From Sulfuricella sp. (GTDB taxonomy: Bacteria; Pseudomonadota; Gammaproteobacteria; Burkholderiales; Sulfuricellaceae), in NCBI GenBank assembly GCA_019911785.1, contig JAIOJM010000156.1, positions 1 to 9,899 on the forward strand: a DNA stretch of 9,899 bases, in the 5' to 3' direction. Shown one piece after another: positions 1-8,974 of this stretch (its first letter is position 1; every line of letters starts with the position of its first letter). A program made the position numbers and the translations under genes. A model generated the notes under the pieces. That model was not told where the DNA came from and ran no database searches. It was given only the letters and a program-made list of their open reading frames with translations.

Positions 1-1812
1 CTTGAAGGATACGCTGGTGGCGCCGCTGCTGGAGGCCTGCAGGTAGGGGATGTCGGTGCCGTCCTCGATGACGGCCTCGGTCTGGTCGGACGTGAGCACG
101 CGCGGGTTGGAAATGATTTTCCCCTTGCCATCCGCTTGCAGTGCCGACAGCTCAAGATTCAGAAAGCGGGTCGCATTCGATTGAAACAGGATCATGGACA
201 AGACCCCAGCTACACCAGCGGAGCTTTTTGCGGGCAGGTTGACGTTCATGCCATCTCCGTTGTATGTCGGAACGGCTGCCGCCTGCATGGTGGAATATCC
301 AGGGGCTTCGAGCTTTCCCCCAAAGACAGCTCTCGTGTCTCCTACTATAGGGGTTCCAATGGCTGGCCTGCTGTGATCTTGATAGCCGAGGCGAGCCCCC
401 AGCGATTTGCTGAAAAGGTCGGTTGCCTCGACTATGCGCGCATCGATCATCACCTGCCTGACCGGTATATCGATCTGGTTGATCAGTTTGCGTACTTCCT
501 CCAGCTTGGCCGGGGTGTCCTGGATAAAGAGCATGTTGGTACGCGGGTCCCAGACGGCGCTGCCGCGTTTGGAAAGGATTTTCTGTTTGTCGTCCGCAAG
601 GATCTTCTGGAAGGACTCAGCCTTGGTGTATTTAAGCTGGAAGGTTTCCGTCCGCACCTGCTCCAGTTCGGAGATCTGCTGCTTTGCTTCCAGCTCCAGT
701 TTTTCCTTGGTAGCAAGCTCCTCGCTGGGGGCAATCATGATGACATTGCCGGACTTGCGCATGCTTAATCCCGCTTGCTTGAGGGTAATATCCAGGGCCT
801 GATCCCAGGGAACGTCCTTGAGACGAAGGGTGGTGGAGCTTCTGACGGAATCGCTGATGACGACATTCATTTCGGCGAAATCCGCGAGGACCGCAAGCAG
901 CGTGCGGGTTTCAATATTCTGGAAGTCGAGGGAAAGCTTCTCGCCGCTGTAGCCGGTCTTGGTTCCTTGCACCAGTTTGTTGGGGTCTTCAATAATCGGT
1001 TTGACGTCCAGAATAAACTGGCGGTCGGTCTGATAGGCGGAGTGTTCCCACAGCCCCTTGGGTTCGATCACCATGCGGGCATTGTTGCCGTGAGCAAACG
1101 TGCTGACTGTTTGCACCGGCGTGCCGAAATCCACCACATCGAGCTTGCGCTCCAGGTTGCGCGGGAGGGTGGCGTTGATAAATTCCACTACGATGGATTT
1201 GCCCTCGGTACGGATATCAATGCCGGTATTGGTGTCGGAAAGGTCGACAACGACCCGGCCTTCGCCACCTTTGCCGCGGCGGAAGTCGACGTCTCGCAGG
1301 GCATGTTTTTGTGTGCCGGGGTGGGCTTCGGCAAATCTTGCGCTCAGCGTGGAGGTCACTCCGGTGGCTTCTGCGCCTTGCAGGGTGATCAAGAGCGTGT
1401 TTCCCGCGATCCTGGTTTCATAGCCGGCGGGCTTGGCCAGGTTGATGACCAGCCGGGTGCGGCTGCCTGCCTGAACGATATTCAGGTTGCGCAATACGCC
1501 TTCACCGACATCGATGTTGTTTTTCCCCAATGCGTTGGCCGTATCCGGGAGGTCCAGCGCAATTCGCGGTGGGTTGTTGACGGCAAACCCGGCGGGCGGT
1601 TTTTGCAGGGCATGCTTAAGCTTCAGGGTGATCAAGAATTTGCCGCTCTGCAGGGCGGAATAGTCCACGCTTTCGATGCTGTTCTGCGGCGTCTGGCCGG
1701 CTTCCGGGCTGGTGCCGCCTGGCTCGACAGCCGCGTGGCTGCCGGCAATAAACAGAGCAATCAGGCAGGCAGCCCGGAGAAAAGAGCGAAATGTCGATTT
1801 AATAATGTTCAT
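1..1812 (-). CDS. pilQ: Type IV pilus outer membrane secretin PilQ (C-terminus beyond window)
   Basis: PilQ forms the outer membrane secretin ring through which the type IV pilus is extruded and retracted. I translated this frame by hand: it is open for 604 codons from the ATG at 1812 to the window edge. Residues 1-27 look like a Sec signal peptide (basic start, hydrophobic core, cleavage near SHA-A). Two AMIN-type peptidoglycan-binding domains follow (about 40-148 and 165-270), then the N0/STN domain (about 291-364), a charged helical linker rich in K/E/Q (365-386), the N1 secretin domain (about 387-447) and the start of the secretin core (from about 450), including NPRVLT (569-574) and GTDIPY (585-590). 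Roughly the last 100-120 residues, including the rest of the beta-barrel gate, lie outside. The start is supported by a GAGG-type ribosome binding site just upstream. It is the last pil gene seen, 14 bases after pilP. No frameshift was found. Confidence 0.96.
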   Translation of the reverse strand, partial: MNIIKSTFRSFLRAACLIALFIAGSHAAVEPGGTSPEAGQTPQNSIESVDYSALQSGKFLITLKLKHALQKPPAGFAVNNPPRIALDLPDTANALGKNNIDVGEGVLRNLNIVQAGSRTRLVINLAKPAGYETRIAGNTLLITLQGAEATGVTSTLSARFAEAHPGTQKHALRDVDFRRGKGGEGRVVVDLSDTNTGIDIRTEGKSIVVEFINATLPRNLERKLDVVDFGTPVQTVSTFAHGNNARMVIEPKGLWEHSAYQTDRQFILDVKPIIEDPNKLVQGTKTGYSGEKLSLDFQNIETRTLLAVLADFAEMNVVISDSVRSSTTLRLKDVPWDQALDITLKQAGLSMRKSGNVIMIAPSEELATKEKLELEAKQQISELEQVRTETFQLKYTKAESFQKILADDKQKILSKRGSAVWDPRTNMLFIQDTPAKLEEVRKLINQIDIPVRQVMIDARIVEATDLFSKSLGARLGYQDHSRPAIGTPIVGDTRAVFGGKLEAPGYSTMQAAAVPTYNGDGMNVNLPAKSSAGVAGVLSMILFQSNATRFLNLELSALQADGKGKIISNPRVLTSDQTEAVIEDGTDIPYLQASSSGATSVSFK

Positions 1813-1826
1813 GGCGGCCTCTATCT

Positions 1827-2345
1827 TTACTTTTGGCCTGGCGCGCTGGCCAGATTAATGCTGGTGTTTTGCTCGACCCAATTCCCGGTGCTGTCCTGAA
1901 CAATTTCTGTCATGATAATTTCATTATCCGTAATTTTGGTGATCATGCCGAAATTTTGTCCCATGTGATCACCAATTTTGACCCTGTGCAGGGTGCCGTC
2001 AGAGGTTCTTACCAGGCCCTGTCTGACCTTGTTTTGTTCCAGAAAGCCGACCATCTTCAGGTTTTCAAGCGGATATTTCTCCAGTTCTTCCTTGTTGCGC
2101 TTGAGGTCGGGCTGGAGTCCTCCGCCTTGACCGGGTTGCAATTTGCGTGGCTTGAAAGGGTCGGGCAAGTCGAAGGCATTGTAGGCAAAGGATTCATAAG
2201 GCTTGATTTCCGGCAAGGGCTCAATCTTGCCACGCAATCCTTCCCCGGACTCGTTGACGAACTGCTTCAGGTCCTCCAGGCCATCCCCGCCGCAGGCGGT
2301 AAGGCCGAGACTGGCCATAATTAAAACAAGGTGGATGGGTCTCAC
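1827..2345 (-). CDS. pilP: Type IV pilus inner membrane lipoprotein PilP
   Basis: PilP is the periplasmic lipoprotein that links the PilN-PilO inner membrane heterodimer to the N0 domain of PilQ. The 172-residue product has a short lipoprotein signal with lipobox LTAC, Cys18 being the lipidated residue. A proline-rich, poorly ordered segment (about 38-85) carries the family motif DPFKPR (62-67). A compact beta domain follows (about 90-168), with YPLENLKMVG (91-100) and the run RVKIGDHMGQNFG (121-133), both typical of PilP. The start codon is GTG; the next in-frame ATG (codon 10) would leave too short a signal sequence. The GTG overlaps the pilO stop as GTGA, and an AAGGGAG ribosome binding site precedes it at suitable distance, so translation is probably coupled to pilO. 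Confidence 0.95.
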   Translation of the reverse strand: MRPIHLVLIMASLGLTACGGDGLEDLKQFVNESGEGLRGKIEPLPEIKPYESFAYNAFDLPDPFKPRKLQPGQGGGLQPDLKRNKEELEKYPLENLKMVGFLEQNKVRQGLVRTSDGTLHRVKIGDHMGQNFGMITKITDNEIIMTEIVQDSTGNWVEQNTSINLASAPGQK

Positions 2346-2974
2346 TTCTTGGCTCCCTTGGCGGCTTTTCTCTGCGCGGCTTTCTGCGCGGCGAGTTCGT
2401 TCTCATCAAGGTAGCGGTAGGTTTTGGCAACGGCGCTCATGGTCAATGTCTGCCCGCTGGGGGTGATATTGATGTCGTTCAGGGTGACGATGCGCGGCAG
2501 CCGTGAAACATCGCTGGCAAAGGCTCCGAGGTCATGGTAATTGCCGGTTACGCGTATGGAAATGGGCCGCTCGGCATAAAACTCGGACAAGGTTTCTGTG
2601 GCTGCGGGTCGAAACAGTTCAAATTCCAGTCCGCGTCCCAGGCCGGCCTGGTTGATGTCCGTCAGGAGCGCATCCATTTCAGCCTTGTTGGGCAGTTGTT
2701 TGATCAGCGCGCCGAAAGCCTGCTCCAGGTCCTTGAGCTGTCGGCGGTAGGTATCCAGATTGACGGCCTGTTTTTTCTTCGAGATAAAGGTTTCGCGAAG
2801 TTGGGATTCTTTTTCTTTGGCGATATCCAGGCCGGCAAGCTGGTTTTGCCAGTCGAACCAGTATCCGGCGAAAAGGATGAGGATGAACAGCCCGCATAGC
2901 GCAAGCGCTTTCGGGATGATTGGCCAGTTACCAATATCCTTCGGATGGAGTTTTTTGAAATCGTCCAGGTTCAT
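2342..2974 (-). CDS. pilO: Type IV pilus inner membrane protein PilO
   Basis: PilO is a bitopic inner membrane protein that pairs with PilN and contacts PilP in the pilus alignment complex. The 210-residue product has a short cytoplasmic N-terminus, one membrane segment (about 22-40), a periplasmic coiled coil (about 45-95) and a ferredoxin-like periplasmic domain (about 100-187). The stretch FYAERPISIRVTGNYHDLG (132-150) followed by SRLPRIVTLNDI (157-168) is strongly diagnostic of PilO. The C-terminal tail is rich in Lys and Ala (about 190-210). The ATG at 2974 overlaps the pilN stop by 4 bases (ATGA), and its own TGA overlaps the pilP GTG, so the three genes read as one translationally coupled block. 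Confidence 0.96.
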   Translation of the reverse strand: MNLDDFKKLHPKDIGNWPIIPKALALCGLFILILFAGYWFDWQNQLAGLDIAKEKESQLRETFISKKKQAVNLDTYRRQLKDLEQAFGALIKQLPNKAEMDALLTDINQAGLGRGLEFELFRPAATETLSEFYAERPISIRVTGNYHDLGAFASDVSRLPRIVTLNDINITPSGQTLTMSAVAKTYRYLDENELAAQKAAQRKAAKGAKK

Positions 2975-3573
2975 GCTTTTTTATCCTTGGGCTTGACGCT
3001 GCCCTCCCCCTTATCCTTGCTGGCGGCGGCCTCAGGCGGGACGAGTTTGACGTTCAAGGAAAATTCGCTGGCGCGCAGGTTGTTTATTGTGGCAGCCTTG
3101 ACCTCGATCAAATTTGGGGACTGCAACCAGGGGGATGCTTCCAGGCTGCGCATCAATGTGGCGACCCGTGCATTGGATTGCGCGTACCCTTGCAGGCTGA
3201 TGCTATCGCCACTTTGCTTGACTGCCTTGAGGTACACCCCATCAGGCAATTGGCGTACCAGTTGATCAAGCAGATAGACGACTGCCGAGCGGTTGCTCTG
3301 CAGGGTTTCCACCACCTGCTTGCGAGCCAGCATGGCTTGCGTTTGTTCCTTGAGGACTTTGATTTCTGCAATCTGGTCATCGAGTTTTTTGATTTCCGTT
3401 TCCAGAAAGTTATTCCGCGCCTCCTGGTTTTCGATCTGGGTGCCCAGAATGGTATGAACCATGAATACAATCAGCAAGCCCAGTACCGATGCGGCGCCGG
3501 CCATGAAAGCAAGCTCACGCTGGCGTGCGGCGCGTTTTTGCTCGCGGTGGGGCAATAGGTTGATGCGGATCAT
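2971..3573 (-). CDS. pilN: Type IV pilus inner membrane protein PilN
   Basis: PilN is a bitopic inner membrane protein whose short cytoplasmic N-terminus docks into PilM, while its periplasmic domain pairs with PilO. The chosen ATG at 3573 gives 200 residues starting MIRINLLPHRE. INLLP (4-8) is the conserved PilM-binding motif, which fixes the start. The frame stays open 60 codons further into pilM, but that extension would bury the motif and is not used. A membrane helix lies at about 22-44, a coiled coil at about 47-92 and a ferredoxin-like domain at about 108-178. The last 20 residues are a charged Lys/Glu/Pro tail. The start overlaps the pilM stop as ATGA. Family knowledge gives the partner assignments; the motif and topology are visible here. 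Confidence 0.96.
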   Translation of the reverse strand: MIRINLLPHREQKRAARQRELAFMAGAASVLGLLIVFMVHTILGTQIENQEARNNFLETEIKKLDDQIAEIKVLKEQTQAMLARKQVVETLQSNRSAVVYLLDQLVRQLPDGVYLKAVKQSGDSISLQGYAQSNARVATLMRSLEASPWLQSPNLIEVKAATINNLRASEFSLNVKLVPPEAAASKDKGEGSVKPKDKKA

Positions 3574-4664
3574 GATGGATCGAACCTTCGCATGGCAAGG
3601 CCACAGGCAATCAGTAATATCGGCGCGTCCTGCGCCAATTGGCGGGGTTTGACGCGCGAAGAGATCGCCATGTTGGCAAAAGGATTGGCGACAGAGGTGC
3701 GGACCTGAGTGCGCTGCGAAACGGCTTCGTCCGCGCCCGGGATCACGGCGCATCCGCCAGCCAGCAGAATATGGTCTACGTGGTTGAACTGGGTGGAAGA
3801 GAAGAAAAACTGCAGTGCTTTTGCCACTTCCAGCGCGAGAGAGTCTAAAAAGGGTTGAAGTACTTCAGTCTCATAATTTTCCGGCAGGCCGCCGCTGCGT
3901 TTTGCAATTTCGGCTTCTTCCGCCGACAGGCCATAACGGCGCTGGATTTCCTGGGTCAGTTGATTTCCGCCGAAAGTCTGCTCGCGCATGTAAACCGACT
4001 GGTTGTTGAGCAGCACGTTGACATGCATCATGGCGGAGCCGATGTCGATGATGGCAATGGTTTGATCCTGCCCGGCATTGGGCAGTTGCGGGGCAATCAG
4101 CTCGTAGGCGGTTTGGGTCGCGTAAGACTCCACGTCCATGACCAGCGCTTTTAATCCGGCTGATTCGATAGCGACGACCCGGTCCTCAACTTTTTCCTTG
4201 CGGGAGGCGGCGATTAAAACCTCGGCTTCTTCCGGATTGTTCGGAACGGGACCCAACACCTGAAAATCCAGGTTGACCTCGTCCAGTGCGAAAGGAATAT
4301 ACTGGTTAGCCTCGCTTTCCACCTGCATCTCGAGTTCGTTTTCACTCAGTCCGGCAGCAACAATGATTTTTTTGGTGATGACGGCCGCAGCAGGTAAAGC
4401 CAGAGCAACGTTTCTGGTACGCGTTCCCATTTGGTGCCAGGCGTGTTTAATGGCTTCCGCAACCGCTTCGAGATTGGCGATGTTGCCGTCTGCAACCGCA
4501 TCCTTGGCCAGGGGCTCGATCGCATAGCGCTCGATACGGTACAAGCCCTTACCCGCATCGCTGAGTTCGACCATCTTGACGGACGAAGTGCTGATGTCAA
4601 CGCCGATGAGAGGCGGAGACTTTGCCTGCAGGAAATCGAGATTCAAATTGAAGTCGAGCTGCAA
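3570..4664 (-). CDS. pilM: Type IV pilus assembly protein PilM, actin-like ATPase fold (TTG start)
   Basis: PilM is the cytoplasmic FtsA/actin-like member of the pilus alignment complex; it binds nucleotide and the N-terminal INLLP peptide of PilN and connects the complex to the pilus motors. The 364-residue product shows the phosphate-1 loop LIGVDISTSSVKMVEL (19-34), the family segment QVESEANQYIPFALDEVNLDFQ (114-135), the phosphate-2 loop IIDIGSAMMHVNV (205-217) and the adenosine-binding LLAGGCAVIPG (300-310). The start is TTG at 4664, six bases after an AAGGA ribosome binding site. The next Met is residue 31, inside the first nucleotide loop, so a later ATG start is not credible. It is the first gene of pilMNOPQ and is divergent from mrcA. 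Confidence 0.95.
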   Translation of the reverse strand: MQLDFNLNLDFLQAKSPPLIGVDISTSSVKMVELSDAGKGLYRIERYAIEPLAKDAVADGNIANLEAVAEAIKHAWHQMGTRTRNVALALPAAAVITKKIIVAAGLSENELEMQVESEANQYIPFALDEVNLDFQVLGPVPNNPEEAEVLIAASRKEKVEDRVVAIESAGLKALVMDVESYATQTAYELIAPQLPNAGQDQTIAIIDIGSAMMHVNVLLNNQSVYMREQTFGGNQLTQEIQRRYGLSAEEAEIAKRSGGLPENYETEVLQPFLDSLALEVAKALQFFFSSTQFNHVDHILLAGGCAVIPGADEAVSQRTQVRTSVANPFANMAISSRVKPRQLAQDAPILLIACGLAMRRFDPS

Positions 4665-4853
4665 CGAATTTCCTTTTTAATTTGCCCGGTTATGTGGGTT
4701 ACGCATAATTTACATTAAATGCTAGCAACAAGTGCTGGGTGTGTACAGTATTTTTTTGGAATTTCTTTTGTCGACCCAGAGCGTCTATAATCCCCCCCTT
4801 GAGTAATTTATGTCAATTGGCGCTAATATTAAATTAAGGTAAGAAAAAGTTTG
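4665..4853. promoter_or_regulatory. Divergent pilM / mrcA intergenic region
   Basis: This AT-rich stretch must hold the promoters for both pilM (leftward) and mrcA (rightward). On the plus strand there is a perfect TATAAT at 4786-4791. No clear minus 35 box pairs with it: TTTCTT at 4762-4767 gives an 18-base spacer but is a weak match. For pilM I see no convincing sigma-70 pair; TTGTTG (minus strand, 4726-4731) lacks a good minus 10 box at the right distance. An imperfect inverted repeat, GCATAATTTA against TAAATGC (4703-4722), overlaps the likely pilM leader and could be an operator, but it is AT-rich and may be chance. Confidence 0.5.
4762..4791 (+). promoter_or_regulatory. Candidate mrcA promoter
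   Basis: A consensus minus 10 hexamer, TATAAT at 4786-4791, is followed by a run of seven C residues and lies 62 bases before the mrcA ATG. The best-spaced minus 35 candidate, TTTCTT, is poor. The direction and position fit mrcA. Transcription would start near 4798. Confidence 0.42.
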
Positions 4854-7187
4854 ATGAGTTCACGTTGGTGGCGATATCCACTGTTGGCCTTCCTGGCCTT
4901 GGGCTTTGTTTTTTCAGCCGCGATCATGCTGGCGGGAATTCTGGCCTATCCTGACCTCCCTTCGCTGGAGGTGCTGACCGATTACCGGCCAAAAATTCCG
5001 CTGCGCGTTTACACCGCAGAGGGCGCGTTGATTGGCGAGTTTGGCGAGGAGCGGCGTGCGCTGATCAAGATCGGGGACGTGCCCAAGCCGATGCGGCTAG
5101 CGATTCTCGCCGCCGAGGACGACAGGTTCTATAGCCATGGCGGGGTAGATTACATGGGGGTGGTGCGCGCCGCCCTGGCGAATCTGACCGCGGGCGGCGC
5201 CCGGGAAGGCGCGAGCACGATTACGATGCAGGTGGCGCGAAATTTTTTCCTGTCCGGAGAGAAAACGCTGACTCGCAAATTCAGCGAAGTGCTGCTTGCA
5301 CTGAAAATCGAACACTATTTATCCAAGGACCAAATTCTCGAACTTTATGTTAACCAGATTTATCTGGGGCAGCGCGCTTACGGTTTCGCCGCTGCCGCCC
5401 AGACCTACTTCGGGCGCCCGCTTGAACGATTGACCGTGGCAGAGGTTGCGATGCTGGCGGGACTCCCCAAGGCGCCCTCGCGCTACAACCCTGTGGTTAA
5501 CCCGAAGCGGGCAAAAATTCGGCAGCACTATGTCCTGCGCCGCATGCATGATCTCAAATACATTACCGATGCGGAATATCAGGCCGCCCTGGCGCAGCCT
5601 CTGGCGGTGAAGCGCGAGGTGCGTAATGCGGAGGTGAATGCGGATTTTGCGGCGGAAATGGTCAGGCAGGCGATGTTCGAGCGCTATCAGGAGGCGATTT
5701 ACAGCAGCGGCATGAAGGTTTACACCACGCTGCGCCAGGCGGACCAGGAGGCCGCCAATCAGGCGTTGCGCCAGGGCGTGCTGGATTATGACCGCCGCCA
5801 TGGCTACCGCGGGCCGGAGGGTTTTGTTGAGCTGCCGGTTAGCGCGGCAAACCTGGAAGAACTGCTGGAAGACGCTTTGGCGGATGCGGACGAAAGCAAC
5901 GGCCTGATGCCGGCGATCGTCCTGGAGGCGGGCCCGAAGCGGGTAAAGTGCTACATCAAGGGGGGTGAAACTGCCCAGATTGGCAACGATGGCCTGAAAT
6001 TCGTACTTAAAAACCTGGGCGACAATGCCAGCTCGAAAACCCGGCTGCGCCGGGGTGCATTGATTCGCGTCCAGAAGGATGACAAGGAAGGGTGGCAGAT
6101 TTTACAGCTGCCGCAAATCGAATCGGCGCTGGTCTCGGTAGTGCCTCAGGACGGCGCGATTCACGCTCTGGTCGGAGGGTTCGATTTCAGCCGCAGTAAA
6201 TTCAACCACGCCACGCAGGCATGGCGTCAGCCGGGTTCGAGCTTCAAGCCGTTTATCTACTCGGCGGCGCTGGAAAAAGGCCTGACCGCCGCAACCGTGA
6301 TCAATGATGCCCCCATCGTTGTGGATGCGGCCCAAACCGGTGGCCAGGTCTGGGAGCCGAAAAACTTCGAGGGTGATTATTCCGGCCCGATTCGCTTGCG
6401 CACCGCCCTGACCAAGTCGAAGAACCTGGTTTCCATCCGTGTGTTGCAGTCCATCGGCCCGGCGTATGCCCAGGATTACATCGCCCGTTTCGGATTTTCG
6501 CCTGAAAAGCACCCGCCCTATCTGACCATGGCGCTAGGCGCGGGATCGGTGACCCCCATGCAAATGGCTGCTGCGTACTCGGTGTTTGCCAACGGGGGCT
6601 ACCGTACTCAGCCTTATTTGATCGACCGGATTGTCGATGCACGCGGCACTCTGCTGGCGCAGGCCAAACCCAAGCGTGCCGGCGATGATGCCGAGCGCGC
6701 GATCGATGCGCGTAATGCCTTTATCATGACTTCCATGATGCGCGATGTGGTACGTTTTGGTACCGGTGCGCGCGCCATGCAACTGAAGCGTCAGGATCTC
6801 GCCGGAAAGACCGGAACCACCAATGATCAGGTGGATGCCTGGTTTACGGGTTTCAACCCCGGCCTGGTGGCGGTGGCCTGGATCGGCTTTGATCAGCCTC
6901 GTTCCATGGGGGGGGCAGAAACCGGTGCACAGGCGGCATTGCCGATCTGGATGGGTTATATGGGCAAGGCACTGAAAGGTGTGCCGGAAGCCGATCTGGT
7001 GGTGCCGGAAGGGGTGGCGACGGTCAAGATCGACCCGCAAAGCGGACGCCGTGTTCCCGATGGGAGCGAAGGAATTTTAGAATACTTTTATCAGGAAAAT
7101 ATTCCGGCCGAGCAGTCCGGCTTCCTCGAAGGCCTCTTTGGCGGTGGCGGCAAGTCCGCGGAAGAGGTCAAGGACCAATTGTTCTGA
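4854..7187 (+). CDS. mrcA: Penicillin-binding protein 1A, bifunctional transglycosylase/transpeptidase
   Basis: This class A penicillin-binding protein polymerises lipid II into glycan strands and crosslinks their stem peptides in the periplasm. From the ATG at 4854 it has 777 residues. Residues 8-32 form the N-terminal membrane anchor. The glycosyltransferase domain (about 50-225) has EDDRFYSH (88-95, Glu88 catalytic), GASTITMQVARNFF (119-132), RKFSEVLLALKIE (141-153) and ILELYVNQIYLG (161-172). A PBP1A-type OB insert follows (about 315-420). The transpeptidase domain (about 420-705) has SSFK (462-465, Ser462 nucleophile), SKN (522-524) and KTGTT (652-656), so both activities look intact. 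A TTG one codon upstream (4851) is an alternative start: an AAGG site at 4836-4839 is 11 bases from the TTG and 14 from the ATG. The neighbour pilM is divergent, an arrangement I recall as common for this gene in beta- and gammaproteobacteria. Confidence 0.96.
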   Translation: MSSRWWRYPLLAFLALGFVFSAAIMLAGILAYPDLPSLEVLTDYRPKIPLRVYTAEGALIGEFGEERRALIKIGDVPKPMRLAILAAEDDRFYSHGGVDYMGVVRAALANLTAGGAREGASTITMQVARNFFLSGEKTLTRKFSEVLLALKIEHYLSKDQILELYVNQIYLGQRAYGFAAAAQTYFGRPLERLTVAEVAMLAGLPKAPSRYNPVVNPKRAKIRQHYVLRRMHDLKYITDAEYQAALAQPLAVKREVRNAEVNADFAAEMVRQAMFERYQEAIYSSGMKVYTTLRQADQEAANQALRQGVLDYDRRHGYRGPEGFVELPVSAANLEELLEDALADADESNGLMPAIVLEAGPKRVKCYIKGGETAQIGNDGLKFVLKNLGDNASSKTRLRRGALIRVQKDDKEGWQILQLPQIESALVSVVPQDGAIHALVGGFDFSRSKFNHATQAWRQPGSSFKPFIYSAALEKGLTAATVINDAPIVVDAAQTGGQVWEPKNFEGDYSGPIRLRTALTKSKNLVSIRVLQSIGPAYAQDYIARFGFSPEKHPPYLTMALGAGSVTPMQMAAAYSVFANGGYRTQPYLIDRIVDARGTLLAQAKPKRAGDDAERAIDARNAFIMTSMMRDVVRFGTGARAMQLKRQDLAGKTGTTNDQVDAWFTGFNPGLVAVAWIGFDQPRSMGGAETGAQAALPIWMGYMGKALKGVPEADLVVPEGVATVKIDPQSGRRVPDGSEGILEYFYQENIPAEQSGFLEGLFGGGGKSAEEVKDQLF

Positions 7188-7219
7188 ATCGGGAGAGAGA
7201 AAAAGCAGCGAATCTCCGG

Positions 7220-7789
7220 ATGCGCGGGCGAATCGCGCACCAGGCAGCTCGCATCATGGCGGAGGACGGTCTTCAGGATTACACCTCGGCCAAGCGCAAG
7301 GCCGCTCGCCAGATCGGCGCGCCGGACACGCACAACCTGCCGGATAATGACGAAGTGGAGCGGGCCCTAAGGGATTATCAGGCGCTTTACCAGCGGGATG
7401 AGCAAAGCGTGCGTTTGCGTCAGCTGCGGCAGCAGGCCTTGGCGGCGATGCACCTGCTGGAGCCGTTCCATCCTTATCTTGCCGGTTCGGTTTTGAATGG
7501 CACGGCGACCCGCCACTCGGACATTAACCTGCAGTTGTTCACGGATAGCGCCAAGGAGGTGGAATTGTTCCTGCTGGCCAGGCAGGTGTCCTATAAAAGC
7601 GGCGAAAAACATCTCCATTTCAGGGGTGAAGAGCGCTCCTTCCCGGTCTTTACCTTGCTGGATGGCCCCGCCGAAATTAATGTTACGGTTTTTGCCGCGG
7701 AGGACATACGCCAAATTCCGCGCGGCCATGCTGAAAAAAATGCGCGCGCGCATGCCAGACAGGTCGAGACATTGCTTGAAGAGGGATAA
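7220..7789 (+). CDS. Nucleotidyltransferase-fold-like protein of unknown function
   Basis: The 189-residue product is soluble, with no signal peptide or membrane helix. An N-terminal helical region (about 1-80) is rich in Arg, Ala and Gln and contains AARIMAEDGLQDYTSAKRKAARQ (9-31), which I recall from conserved betaproteobacterial hypothetical proteins. The central part (about 86-160) resembles a minimal nucleotidyltransferase: a Gly-Ser pair (89-90) followed by SDINLQLF (100-107). The usual pattern is GS, then about 10 residues, then an Asp-x-Asp pair; here the pair is Asp101-x-Asn103, and the later strand carries Glu152 (AEINVTVF) instead of Asp. It may therefore be a degenerate, non-catalytic member. 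The gene starts 32 bases after mrcA and is probably cotranscribed. A GGGAG site near 7191 is too far away to be a good ribosome binding site, so the start is less certain than the frame; the ATG at 7256 is an alternative. No specific function is claimed. Confidence 0.8.
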   Translation: MRGRIAHQAARIMAEDGLQDYTSAKRKAARQIGAPDTHNLPDNDEVERALRDYQALYQRDEQSVRLRQLRQQALAAMHLLEPFHPYLAGSVLNGTATRHSDINLQLFTDSAKEVELFLLARQVSYKSGEKHLHFRGEERSFPVFTLLDGPAEINVTVFAAEDIRQIPRGHAEKNARAHARQVETLLEEG

Positions 7790-7807
7790 TTCCCTTATCT
7801 TTTCAAG
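7775..7807 (+). terminator. Hairpin at the 3' end of the nucleotidyltransferase-like gene
   Basis: CTTGAA (7775-7780) pairs with TTCAAG (7802-7807), and GATAA (7785-7789) pairs with TTATC (7795-7799) around a TTCCC loop. Two G-U pairs and a two-base bulge join the two stems. The structure spans the TAA stop (7787-7789). No T tract follows, so it is at best a weak or factor-assisted terminator or an mRNA 3' end stabiliser. Confidence 0.3.
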
Positions 7808-7810
7808 ATG

Positions 7811-8942
<1,132 letters not shown>

Positions 8943-8974
8943 CTATGTTAAGTGCGGAACTTTATTCCAGTCAT

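Noticed and set aside
775..1899. A long plus-strand open frame of 374 codons across pilQ
   Set aside because: It is antisense to pilQ, whose minus-strand translation shows AMIN and secretin domains without a break. The plus-strand product resembles no family I know.
3574..3753. A 60-codon N-terminal extension of pilN into pilM
   Set aside because: It would bury the conserved N-terminal INLLP motif, and the ATG at 3573 overlaps the pilM stop in the same ATGA pattern as the next junction.
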